Shown: positions 16,933 to 25,600 of the stretch, piece by piece | Numbering within the stretch: the stretch's first letter is position 1 | How the letters are laid out: every line of letters starts with the position of its first letter | Assembly: GCF_020829645.1 (NCBI RefSeq) | Contig: NZ_JAIVFS010000063.1 | Span: 1-48,394 of the forward strand | Direction of reading: 5' to 3' | Length of the DNA stretch: 48,394 nt | From: Nostoc mirabile CHAB5784 | GTDB taxonomy: Bacteria; Cyanobacteriota; Cyanobacteriia; Cyanobacteriales; Nostocaceae | The notes under the pieces: model-generated | The model's database searches: none | The model's input: the letters and a program-made list of their open reading frames with translations, nothing else | Told to the model about the DNA's origin: nothing | Made by a program: the position numbers and the translations under genes

Positions 16933-17159
16933 GTAATTTTCCCTGTGTCAAAGCTAAAGAATTTATCAAAGTCATCGAAAATTTAGGTTTTTATCTTGAC
17001 CGTCAAAAGGGGAGTCATGCTATTTACAAGGATAGTCATGGACAAAGGGTTGTTGTTCCTATTCATTCGGGAAAAGACCTTAAACAAGGGACTCTAATGG
17101 GCATGATTCAGGATATTGGTATTGACAAGGAAACTTTCTTTGAGTTATTGGGAAAATAA
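16929..17159 (+). CDS. hicA: HicA-family mRNA interferase toxin
   Basis: A 76-residue double-stranded-RNA-binding-fold toxin. The segment LGFYLDRQKGSHAIYKD contains the catalytic GSH motif with His30, and VVVPIHSGKDLKQGTLMGMI is the conserved second half. It cleaves mRNA when not bound by HicB. It sits at the end of the island just before the repeat field that follows the DUF4157 gene. Confidence 0.95.
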   Translation: MSNFPCVKAKEFIKVIENLGFYLDRQKGSHAIYKDSHGQRVVVPIHSGKDLKQGTLMGMIQDIGIDKETFFELLGK

Positions 17160-17627
17160 ATTAGGTGTAATTTTATTGTTTGGTGTCGGTACTCAACCCA
17201 ACCTACAAGATCGGCAATCGCACTGTTAATTGTGATAGTGGCGGTGCTTTAAGCTATCACTTGCGTTCCCTACAAGATATGCGATCGCACGCTCATCAAC
17301 CTTCATACATGGGCGATCGCTTTGAGGTCAGGTTGAATCAGTAAATAATGGTGCGATCGCCGAAGGCGGGGCGAAGCCCATCGCACGTTCATCAACTTTC
17401 ATATATGGGCGATCGCTTTGAGGTCAGGTTGAATCAGTAAATAATGGCGCGATCGCACGTTTATCAACTTTCATATATGAGCAATCGCTCTTTATTTAAA
17501 GGTGTTCTATCAATGTTAATTTCTTGTTTTATAGAGTGACTGCGATCGCACTCTCCTTCTTTTTTTCCGACTTATCAAAACTTTGCGGCCCTTTTTCCTT
17601 ACCTTTTTTTTCTCTCTCTACCTTTCT
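17160..17627. repeat. HIP1-rich interspersed repeat field
   Basis: No gene is seen here. From 17281 a unit containing atcaaccttcatacatgggc, HIP1, then tttgaggtcaggttgaatca and gtaaataatgg is repeated at about 17380-17447, with a third partial copy at 17449-17490. A GC-rich insert (cgaaggcggggcgaagccc) lies between copies 1 and 2. Several GCGATCGC octamers lie within the field. It fills the gap between hicA and the 3' end of the DUF4157 gene. Confidence 0.8.
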
Positions 17628-18989
17628 TCATACTTGTCTCTTCTGCCGAGCTGCCGGCCACACATCTCCGCTTACATCTATCCCTGCATTCTTCATCTCG
17701 TCTATCGCTTCCCGACCTGCTTGTTCTACTTGTGCTTGTGACTTCCCTGGAATGGCTGGCGCGTACATTCCTTTGCATATCACTATTAAGTGGAAGCTTT
17801 TCGTCTCTTTATTATGCGTGATGCCCCGTGTTTCCACTCCTATCAAAACTTCCGCACATCCTGCTCTCTGTGTCTTTGAAGACGTAGCCGGTAAGCCATT
17901 CCTCTGTACCGACGTACACGGTGACTTTGTAAGTGTCAGTGCTACTCGATTCACCCCACGCTTACTGAACCTATTCCAATTTTCTATTATCTTTCTTATC
18001 GCCACGTCTTCCGCATGTTCCTCTCCATGAGTCTGTGTCGTGCTAGGCTTTGTCTTTCCTAAGTATTGCCATTCCTGGTTCGGCTTCGCATTGTAGGGAT
18101 CTAAGAAGTGGATAGCTGCGTATGTCTGAAACCGATCTGCGTACTCCTCTGATTCCAATTCTCCTTCTGAAAAACCCATTGTCCAAGGCATCCTTTGGAC
18201 TATTGGGGTTTCAGTGGCGAGGTGTTGCGGTAACTTCGACGTTGGCAAAACTGTTTTTGCCATTTTTTGCTGCACCACTTCCAACATTTTCACTCTCGTT
18301 GAGGGATTATAATTTTCTATTTCTCTCCTCTGCATAAACTTCAATGCCATTGCATCCGCTTCCTTCTCTAACCCCAGATCGTCATTAATCGCCATTCCCT
18401 TTGCTTGTATGGTCGGCTTCACTCGTCCCTGCTTTTGCTGGATCACATGCCCTACTTCATGTCTAAGATCTCTTTCCCGACCAGGTGCTACATAGATATT
18501 CGTACCTTGTGCATAAGCATACGCCTGCAACTGGGCGGGCTTGGGGGAATTATAGTGGACTTTCACATCATCCAATGAATAACCGGAGTAGTTTTCAGCC
18601 GCCGTTTTCAGGTGATTGGGCAAACCTGTTTTGTTTTCCTTATGTTTCTCAGATGCACCAATGCTCTCGTTGGATACCCCTGACATCTTGTGTCGTTGAA
18701 TCGGCTCACCTTCTCCTGATTGCACAGATGCTAGCGTGTTCTTCTGCTGCACTAGTGGACTTACCATCTGCTTCACCATAATCTGCTGTGGTTTAGTTGT
18801 GCTGATAGGCACTCGGCTAAAGTCTTTAGAAAAAGCTGAATTACTTAATGGTTGTGCTTCTTTATCATCTGTTGATTGCGCCTCTGCCTTTGAAACAGAA
18901 CGAACGGCGGCACGCTGTAAAATTCCGCTTTCTTGTGATTTTTCACCATTTTGGTGCTGATTAGTTTGGGCAATTCTTTTACTAGTCAT
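17628..18989 (-). CDS. DUF4157 (eCIS core domain) protein with deaminase-like C-terminal domain; candidate CIS effector
   Basis: A 453-residue protein. Residues 1-110 are low-complexity and polar. Residues ~123-215 are the DUF4157/eCIS-core domain (GYSLDDVKVHYNSPKPAQLQ, AYAQGTNIYVAPGRE, zincin-like HEVGH at 177-181, EKEAD at 208-212), which marks proteins loaded by or tied to eCIS particles. After a Gln/Lys linker, residues ~300-410 contain HAE at 325-327, SPC at 356-358 and GC at 377-378 within beta-alpha segments (VALTLTKSPC, AEVLIGVETRG). This resembles the zinc site of the cytidine deaminase-like superfamily (HAE ... PC ... C), although the two Cys are 20 residues apart instead of the classical two-residue spacing. 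A 4-nt overlap with the upstream gene ties it to the CIS operon. Domain 1 is firm; the deaminase call is inference. Confidence 0.85.
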   Translation of the reverse strand: MTSKRIAQTNQHQNGEKSQESGILQRAAVRSVSKAEAQSTDDKEAQPLSNSAFSKDFSRVPISTTKPQQIMVKQMVSPLVQQKNTLASVQSGEGEPIQRHKMSGVSNESIGASEKHKENKTGLPNHLKTAAENYSGYSLDDVKVHYNSPKPAQLQAYAYAQGTNIYVAPGRERDLRHEVGHVIQQKQGRVKPTIQAKGMAINDDLGLEKEADAMALKFMQRREIENYNPSTRVKMLEVVQQKMAKTVLPTSKLPQHLATETPIVQRMPWTMGFSEGELESEEYADRFQTYAAIHFLDPYNAKPNQEWQYLGKTKPSTTQTHGEEHAEDVAIRKIIENWNRFSKRGVNRVALTLTKSPCTSVQRNGLPATSSKTQRAGCAEVLIGVETRGITHNKETKSFHLIVICKGMYAPAIPGKSQAQVEQAGREAIDEMKNAGIDVSGDVWPAARQKRQV

Positions 18990-19234
18990 GGTTTCATTCC
19001 TCGATATATTTCTTGTGCTATTTGTCGCCCTATTTGGGTGGTATTAGTTCCAGGCTTTACTTGAATCGCACCACCAGGCACTACCCCACCTGAGAGCAAG
19101 TTGTCTGGTAAACCTTCATTAGCTAGCAATCTCGCCAATTCACTCTCTACCTCTGCTTGCAACAACCGCGCCTGACTACGAGAAATCGGCATTCCCTCTA
19201 AAATCAGTTTCTCTATATCAATATTGATATTCAT
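18986..19234 (-). CDS. Small CIS-operon protein of unknown function
   Basis: An 82-residue protein with an N-terminal helical half (MPISRSQARLLQAEVESELA) and a Gly/Pro-rich C-terminal half (LLSGGVVPGGAIQVKPG). It overlaps both the AAA+ ATPase gene upstream and the DUF4157 gene downstream by 4 nt, so it is co-produced with both. I do not recognise the family by number. Small proteins at this position might act as adaptors or chaperones for the cargo encoded next to them; that is positional inference only. Confidence 0.75.
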   Translation of the reverse strand: MNINIDIEKLILEGMPISRSQARLLQAEVESELARLLANEGLPDNLLSGGVVPGGAIQVKPGTNTTQIGRQIAQEIYRGMKP

Positions 19235-21354
19235 ACTCTTACCCCCGTAGGTGCTAAAACCCGAAAATCTGCCTCATTGACTGGTCTATCCAACTTGCGA
19301 AACTCAGCCCGCGCTGCCGCTAACACCAACTGCATCGTCACAGGCGTACCAGCCCCAGCAGCCAGAAACGCCGCATTTAAAGCAATATTGTGGATACTGC
19401 CCCCCGTCATATTCAGACGTGCCAAACGATTAAAATCTAATTCCTGTACTGGTGTCTCTGGTGGAAACACCTTTTGCCACATCACCTGACGTTCAGCCAC
19501 ACCCGGAAAGGGAAAATTCACAATAAACCGCAAGCGACGCATAAAGGCATAATCTAACGAACTCTTGAGATTCGTTGCTAGAATAGCCAAACCGTGATAA
19601 GCCTCCAATCGCTGCAACAGATAATTCACCTCAATATTGGCGTACCGATCATGGCTATCCTTCACCTCAGAACGTTTCCCAAACAAAGCATCCGCTTCAT
19701 CAAAAAACAGAATTGCCCCGCCATCTTCCGCCGCATCAAACAAACGCCGCAGATTTTTCTCCGTTTCTCCAATGTATTTGTTGACCACAGATGAAAGGTC
19801 AATCCGGTAAAGATTTAGCTGCAAATCATTGGCTATCACCTCCGCCGCCATTGTCTTCCCTGTGCCGCTTTCTCCGGCAAACAAGGCGCTGATGCCCATG
19901 CCCCGATTCATGCGGTTGTGAAAACCCCACTGTTGATAAACTAGGCTGCGCTGCCGGATTTGGTCAGCAATTTGATGCAGCAAGTTTGTCTCCTCTGCTG
20001 GTAGGACAATATTATCCCAAGTCGCTTTGGGGTCAAGGCGTTGAGCTAAAGTATCCAACTGCGGACGAGTACTAACAAGACAAGCTGACCAAAGCTTACC
20101 ACGCAAGGTTTTTCTCCAAGCCGATTCGTTGAACCTCTCCCCCAATCCCTCTCCTTGTAGGAGAGGGGAGTCCTCCTCTTCCTCCCCCCTTCCCGCACTT
20201 CGTGCCGCTTCGCTAACGCAGGGAAGGGAGGCTGGGGGGGTTAAGTCTTCTTCCTGCGACGGCATTTCCCCCAACACTTGCTGGGCAATCTGCTCAATCT
20301 TGACTAAATTGAGGTTAAACTGAGTCGCCAGAACCTGCGGACTACTATCTGCCACTGCTGCTAATGCCTCAGTCCAAGTTGTTTTTTGTTCCCTGGCTGT
20401 TGGCTTTTCAACATCTACGACAATTGTGGGCAGACCCAATTGCCTAACCTCACGAGTGCTAAGGAAAAGTAGACCACCACTGCGGGTAATAAATCGCTGC
20501 AAGGGAAGTGCTTGTCCTTCTGTAGTCGGTTTAGCGTCAACCTCTTGGGCATCTAGATATAGAGCAAGCGGCAATAGCAAGCTTTCCCGATGCCATAAAC
20601 GAGCAATTGTCTCTAACTCTCCTGCCTGGGTGGGCAATAATTCTACTGCCAAACGATAGACATATTTATCTAGTTGGGCTGCTACATGTTGGGCTATTAG
20701 TTGCTTGCTGAGGGCATCTGCCCCCACTAGCTGAATAATTGGTAAGCGTTGTCCTTTATGGGTTTGGTGCAGTTGCAGAATAATTGTTTCGACAACAGCA
20801 TTTTGAGATGGGGGTAATTTTACAGCCCATTCTTCTGTTTGCAGTGGCATCAATAATGATACCAAGCGATCGTCTAAAGAATTTAATCCTTTGATATAAC
20901 TTAATATACGTTCATCTACCCGTAAACCACTCGTAGTCAGAGGTTGAACTCCTGACTGATGAATTTCAATTAATCGCCAGTAACGCAAAGGTCGTTCCCA
21001 AGAAAGGGCGTCCCAAGTGGGTTGCTCGAATAGTGATAAAGCCAACGCAAAGGTAGGATAAGGCTGATGAGAATTATCTAAAGCTCTGGCGCAAAGACGC
21101 GCTATACCTGGATCTAATTCCATTGCCACGCATAACAGTAAAACCTGTTGTTCAAAGTCAGATAAATCTAATTTTTGACTTAAGAGAAGCAGCGCTGGGG
21201 GTGGATTCATCCCTTCCGCCATTGCCATTTCTGTTACTTTAGGCTTCTCAATATCAGGTAACTGTGCAAGCTCACATAAACGCCAGCGTAACCAAGCCAT
21301 TGCATTTGCTAGGTATTCTTCATTGTTTGCTATCCAACAATCGAGGTTATTCAT
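19231..21354 (-). CDS. CIS AAA+ ATPase (Pvc15/Afp15-like)
   Basis: A 707-residue AAA+ protein. Walker A GESGTGKT is at 494-501, Walker B ILFFDEAD at ~548-555, sensor-1 ILATNLKSSLD at ~592-602, and the Arg-rich RRLR finger follows. The N-terminal half contains a second, degenerate ATPase-like region without a clear P-loop, as is common in this family. Pvc15-type ATPases are conserved in eCIS and implicated in assembly or cargo loading. An in-frame interspersed repeat expands the linker around residues 370-410 with a Pro/Glu-rich stretch. It overlaps neighbours by 4 nt on each side. Confidence 0.93.
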   Translation of the reverse strand: MNNLDCWIANNEEYLANAMAWLRWRLCELAQLPDIEKPKVTEMAMAEGMNPPPALLLLSQKLDLSDFEQQVLLLCVAMELDPGIARLCARALDNSHQPYPTFALALSLFEQPTWDALSWERPLRYWRLIEIHQSGVQPLTTSGLRVDERILSYIKGLNSLDDRLVSLLMPLQTEEWAVKLPPSQNAVVETIILQLHQTHKGQRLPIIQLVGADALSKQLIAQHVAAQLDKYVYRLAVELLPTQAGELETIARLWHRESLLLPLALYLDAQEVDAKPTTEGQALPLQRFITRSGGLLFLSTREVRQLGLPTIVVDVEKPTAREQKTTWTEALAAVADSSPQVLATQFNLNLVKIEQIAQQVLGEMPSQEEDLTPPASLPCVSEAARSAGRGEEEEDSPLLQGEGLGERFNESAWRKTLRGKLWSACLVSTRPQLDTLAQRLDPKATWDNIVLPAEETNLLHQIADQIRQRSLVYQQWGFHNRMNRGMGISALFAGESGTGKTMAAEVIANDLQLNLYRIDLSSVVNKYIGETEKNLRRLFDAAEDGGAILFFDEADALFGKRSEVKDSHDRYANIEVNYLLQRLEAYHGLAILATNLKSSLDYAFMRRLRFIVNFPFPGVAERQVMWQKVFPPETPVQELDFNRLARLNMTGGSIHNIALNAAFLAAGAGTPVTMQLVLAAARAEFRKLDRPVNEADFRVLAPTGVRV
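20131..20246. repeat. Interspersed repeat inserted in frame in the AAA+ ATPase gene
   Basis: The segment starts with the CCTCTCCCCCAATCCCTCTC-type repeat, containing the hairpin CTCTCC-TTGTA-GGAGAG. It is followed by a cctccccccttccc ... gggaagggaggctgggg element with another small repeat in its loop (gcacttcgtgccgcttcgct). These are elements normally intergenic in Nostocales. Here they are read through without a stop, adding about 38 residues between the two ATPase halves. Confidence 0.8.
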
Positions 21355-22598
21355 AAAATCACCACCTTCTGATTCTGGTCGAAAACAGGCGGTGTCACTG
21401 TGCGATCTACCAGTAAACTATCTACTCCATCAATCCGCACCCGCACAAAATACTCACCCGGTGTAACACCTGCAATCCGAAACTCCAGCCTGTCTGTTTG
21501 ATTTGGATGTGGTTGAGCCAATACTTCGCGATCGCCTAACAATAATGCCACCCTCTGTCTTGGTCGCACTTGGGGGCTTAAAATCAGGGTGAGCGTTACT
21601 TCGCCATTAGCGTCTGCTGTTGCCTGTCGTGGTATGATATCCAAAATTTTTGGTGCTAAGGCAAAAGATAATTCATTGGTAGTGCGACTTGGTTCGCCAG
21701 TCGGCGTTACTTTGACTACCACAGAATAAAAACCCACTGCCCAGTTTTCAGGCTCATCAGGTAATTGGACTTTTATATATGTTGCCGTTCTCTCTGCTAA
21801 AGATGGCACTTCTAGAGAAATTTCTAAACGGATATTTGTAAAAGATATAACTATATTTTCACTATCTAAGTGGAAACCATTAAGAATGAGAATATCACCC
21901 AATCTCGCACTAGCTTGTTGGTTAGGCAATTGCAGAGAAACTAGTGTGGGCAAGGGAGACAATAGGTTTGATTGCAGAATTGGGCCGCGATCATCAGATT
22001 GAAGTCTAATAATTGGTAGCGGAGTTTTTGCAGGCAAGCTACTCTCAATCAGCACTACTGACACTTCATAAGCAGCTGAAACTCGATAAGGTACTTGAAA
22101 AGTTGACCACAGGTTAAACGCCTCTTCCACAGATAGCGGTTGATAAACAATTCGCAACTGCTCTTCTTGTAAGTCAAGGTCGTACTCTGAAGAATCGGTT
22201 GTAGGCAAGGCTGCCCTAATATCCGCAGAAGTAATCTTCGGATGGTCATTAAAAACACTCATCGCCACACCTAACAGACGATGACTCGTAGGTTCTGGAA
22301 AGTCATCATTTTGAGCGTAAGCAGTCAGCAAGTAGTAGAGGTTCAACGGCAAAAGCTGCCCTCCTGTTTCACCAGGCTTTACTTGAGAAGGAATATCCAT
22401 ATTCCGCCAAGTTGGGTTGATTTGAGTGTCGTAGAGAAATAGATTAACTTGGTCACCACTACTAACAGTACTATCTCGCACCTTATCCAATGGTCGTGTC
22501 GTCACAGTGATTCCCCCCGAACTCTCAACGTCAAACCTTTCCTGGAGCAAGTGACGCAATGTAATTGTGACAGCCGCAATAGCTAAAGCGTTGCTCAT
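21351..22598 (-). CDS. CIS cap/tail terminator protein, Pvc16 N-terminal (DUF4255) family
   Basis: A 415-residue protein. The N-terminal ~190 residues match the DUF4255/Pvc16_N family: AIAAVTITLRHLLQERFD, VNLFLYDTQINPTWRNMDIP, LPLNLYYLLTAYAQ and LLGVAMSVFNDHP. This domain caps the distal end of tube and sheath. The C-terminal ~220 residues look like one or two IPT/TIG-type immunoglobulin-like domains (ARLGDILILNGFHLDSENIV, VGFYSVVVKVTPTGEPS), giving an extended cap. It overlaps the ATPase gene by 4 nt and follows the 1216-residue protein gene by 3 nt. Confidence 0.92.
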   Translation of the reverse strand: MSNALAIAAVTITLRHLLQERFDVESSGGITVTTRPLDKVRDSTVSSGDQVNLFLYDTQINPTWRNMDIPSQVKPGETGGQLLPLNLYYLLTAYAQNDDFPEPTSHRLLGVAMSVFNDHPKITSADIRAALPTTDSSEYDLDLQEEQLRIVYQPLSVEEAFNLWSTFQVPYRVSAAYEVSVVLIESSLPAKTPLPIIRLQSDDRGPILQSNLLSPLPTLVSLQLPNQQASARLGDILILNGFHLDSENIVISFTNIRLEISLEVPSLAERTATYIKVQLPDEPENWAVGFYSVVVKVTPTGEPSRTTNELSFALAPKILDIIPRQATADANGEVTLTLILSPQVRPRQRVALLLGDREVLAQPHPNQTDRLEFRIAGVTPGEYFVRVRIDGVDSLLVDRTVTPPVFDQNQKVVIL

Positions 22599-22601
22599 CG
22601 C

Positions 22602-25600
22602 TTACCCCCTTCTAGCACGTCGTTGCAAGTACTCATTCAAACTCATCACAGATGGTGCTGGACGGGGCTTTGGTCGAGGCGGAGGTGGTGCTGGGGCTGC
22701 ACTACGAATTTCTAACCGACCAATTGTGACTTGAATCGCAGGTGGTGTTTCATATTCTGTTAGCGATCGCTTTTGGAGTTTTTTGCTACTACGTGCAATA
22801 ACTGACAAATTTTTCACAGTGAGGTCATTGATAGGATCAGAGAGAGGTCTTAAATCAGATTCTTCTAATTGCCTAAAGTAAGAAGACTCTACCCTATCTC
22901 TGCCTCTATCCGCAGACATAGATAGGTTAGGGGATACGTTCTGAGGCAATATTACGTTTTCAACTGGGTTGGTCAATATACCTTCATTAGGATTAATTTG
23001 CTGCCGTTGCATATTTGCAGGATGATGGGCATAATTAATGTTCATCTCTTCCCCAGCTTGCCCCAATTCATCCCACTGTTCGACAACGCCAACTTTCTGG
23101 GTAGCAATATGTTTGCGATTTTTGAATCTATCCGCAGACATAAAAAGGTTAGGAGATGCGTTCTCAGGTAATATTAAGTTTTGGCGTTGCATAAATGCGG
23201 AATGATTTAATGGATTTTCCTTTGCGTCTTTGCGCCTTTGCGTGAGATATTCATCCCTATATTCAGCAACGCCTAAGTTTTCAACTGGGCTGGTCAATAT
23301 ACCTTCATGAGGATCAATTTGCTGGTGTTGCATATTTACGGGATGATGGGCGTAATTAACGTTCATCTCTTCCCCAACTTGCCCCAATTCATCCCACTGT
23401 TCGACAACGCCAACTTTCTGGATAGCAATATGTTTGCGATCGCTCCTATTATAGTTTTGTGAGCAGACTTCCTGAGCAGAAGCTTTTTCCCTATGGAAAT
23501 CAGACAAGTGAGAGTCAGAAAAGTTTATTTGCGATTGTATGTCAGTTCGTGAAGTTAAAGGATATAAAGCAGGAGTTGGTATTATATCTGAATTAATTGC
23601 AGTTAGCTGAGTTGTCGGTTGTGAAGTAACAGACGATGATAGATTATCTACGAATTGTGTAGTAGAACTGTTTGTCTGAAGTGAAGATAGTTTAGCAGAG
23701 CCATTTGACAGAAGTGGCTGCATTGATGAAACATTTTTGTGAACAAATATCTGCTGAATTCCTGGCACATTAGACGTAAGTTTTTCCTGTGGTTCAGCAA
23801 TTGTTTCTGTAGCAATTGTAGGTGTTAAGCTCTGTTTGTGTGAATTCGATAACGTCCTATCAATAATAGATGCTATTGCCACTGGTGCAATCTCTGGTTG
23901 AATTACAGGACTTAAGGCAGGAGTGCTAGTGTCCACCGTCAGCACAGGTGTTAAAGGCAAAACTTGATTAATAGCAGGTGCGTTAGCGGAGCTTACCAAA
24001 GGTATCGCTGTTGGTTGTTCTACAATCTGGCTGGATAATATTTCTGAAGTTAAGATATTCTCTGTTTTTAGCGAACGCTTTTGTGGTAATTCACTTGCAA
24101 GTTGTTGCTGTGGTTGAATTAAAGTAAAACTGGGAGTATTAGTTTCTATCGTGATTGTAGGTATTAAAGGCGACTCTTGAGTAATAGCAGATGCGTTAGC
24201 AAAGCTTGGCGTTCCTCGTTCGCGTAGCGTCTCGTAGAGAAGAGGTTCCCGCAGGGTAGGTATCGCTGTTGGTTGTTCTATAATTTGACTTGATAATACT
24301 TCTGAAGTTGAGATATTCTCTGTTTTTAGCGAACGCTTTTGTGGTAATTCACTTGCAAGTTGTTGCTGTGGTTGAATTAAAGTAAAACTGGGAGTATTAG
24401 TTTCTATCGTGATTGTAGGTATTAAAGGCGACTCTTGAGTAATAGCAGATGCGTTAGTAAAGCTTGGCGTTCCTCGTTCGCGTAGCGTCTCGTAGAGAAG
24501 AGGTTCCCGCAGGGTAGGTATCGCTGTTGGTTGTTCTATAATTTGACTTGATAATACTTCTGAAGTTGAGATATTCTCTGTTTTTAGCGAACGCTTTTGT
24601 GGTAATTCACTTGCAAGTTGTTGCTGTGGTTGAATTAAAGTAGAAGCATGAGTGTTAGTTTCAACTGCAATCACAGGTGTTAAAGGTGACAATTGAGTAA
24701 TAGCAGATGCGTTAGCAAAGCTTACCAAAGGTATCGCTGTTAGTTCTAATTGAAGTTGAGCGAGAAATGCCTCAGAACTTTCGGACTGTGGTAACTGAGA
24801 ACGGATAAAGACTGGATTAATTTCTGTAGGTTGCTTATATAAGTTTTCAGTTGCAGATTTTCCCGGTTGTAGAACGCTAGGGATTGATAAGATAGTGCTA
24901 GTTTCTGGTTGTATTTGCGAAAGAGATTGTTTGAGATCCAATACCTTTGCTAAGGGATAAAGAGAAGCTGAGCGATTAATTTCAATCGATTGGTTATTTA
25001 ATAATTGAGTTGTCAGTTCTTCTGATTTTTCTCCAACTAACTTTGAGACAGGAGCATTATTTTCCTTTGTGATCGCAGTCTTTAAAATTGTAGTATTTAG
25101 ACTTGGCTGCGAAAATGTTTTCTCTTGGTGAGCAAATGTAAATATTACTGACTTTGTTGGGTTTTTGTTGAAAGGTATTTGTAAATCTGACTTTCTAGGT
25201 AATTGTAAAGATAAACTTAGACGATTAATGCCAATTGGTTGCTGGGGTAAAAATTTAGGTGTAAGCTGGCTCTCTTTAAAGATTAGGTTAGAGAGAGAAG
25301 TATTTGATTCTGGAGTCTGTACAGGAATGAGACGATTCGATAGAAAAGTCTTTGTTTGTGATACAAGTGCAGACTTCAATACGTCTGTCTTGGGATAAGG
25401 TATTATTTGATTTACAGTCGTTGAAAGTATTTCTGATTCTAGAAAAGGGTGAGTGAGAAATGATTCCCAATTGGCTACATTTGAAGGTTTGACAGAAAAA
25501 ACAATAGGATTAATTTTAGTTAATTGCTTCTGTGATAATTGAGCAGGAGAAAAATTGAGTGGAGTAGTGCTTTTTTTTCCCTCTGTGCTTGAAGTTACTT

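Noticed and set aside
17524..18030. Plus-strand 168-codon open frame
   Set aside because: It is antisense to the DUF4157 gene, has no family resemblance and reads as a hydrophobic, Cys/Ser-rich shadow.
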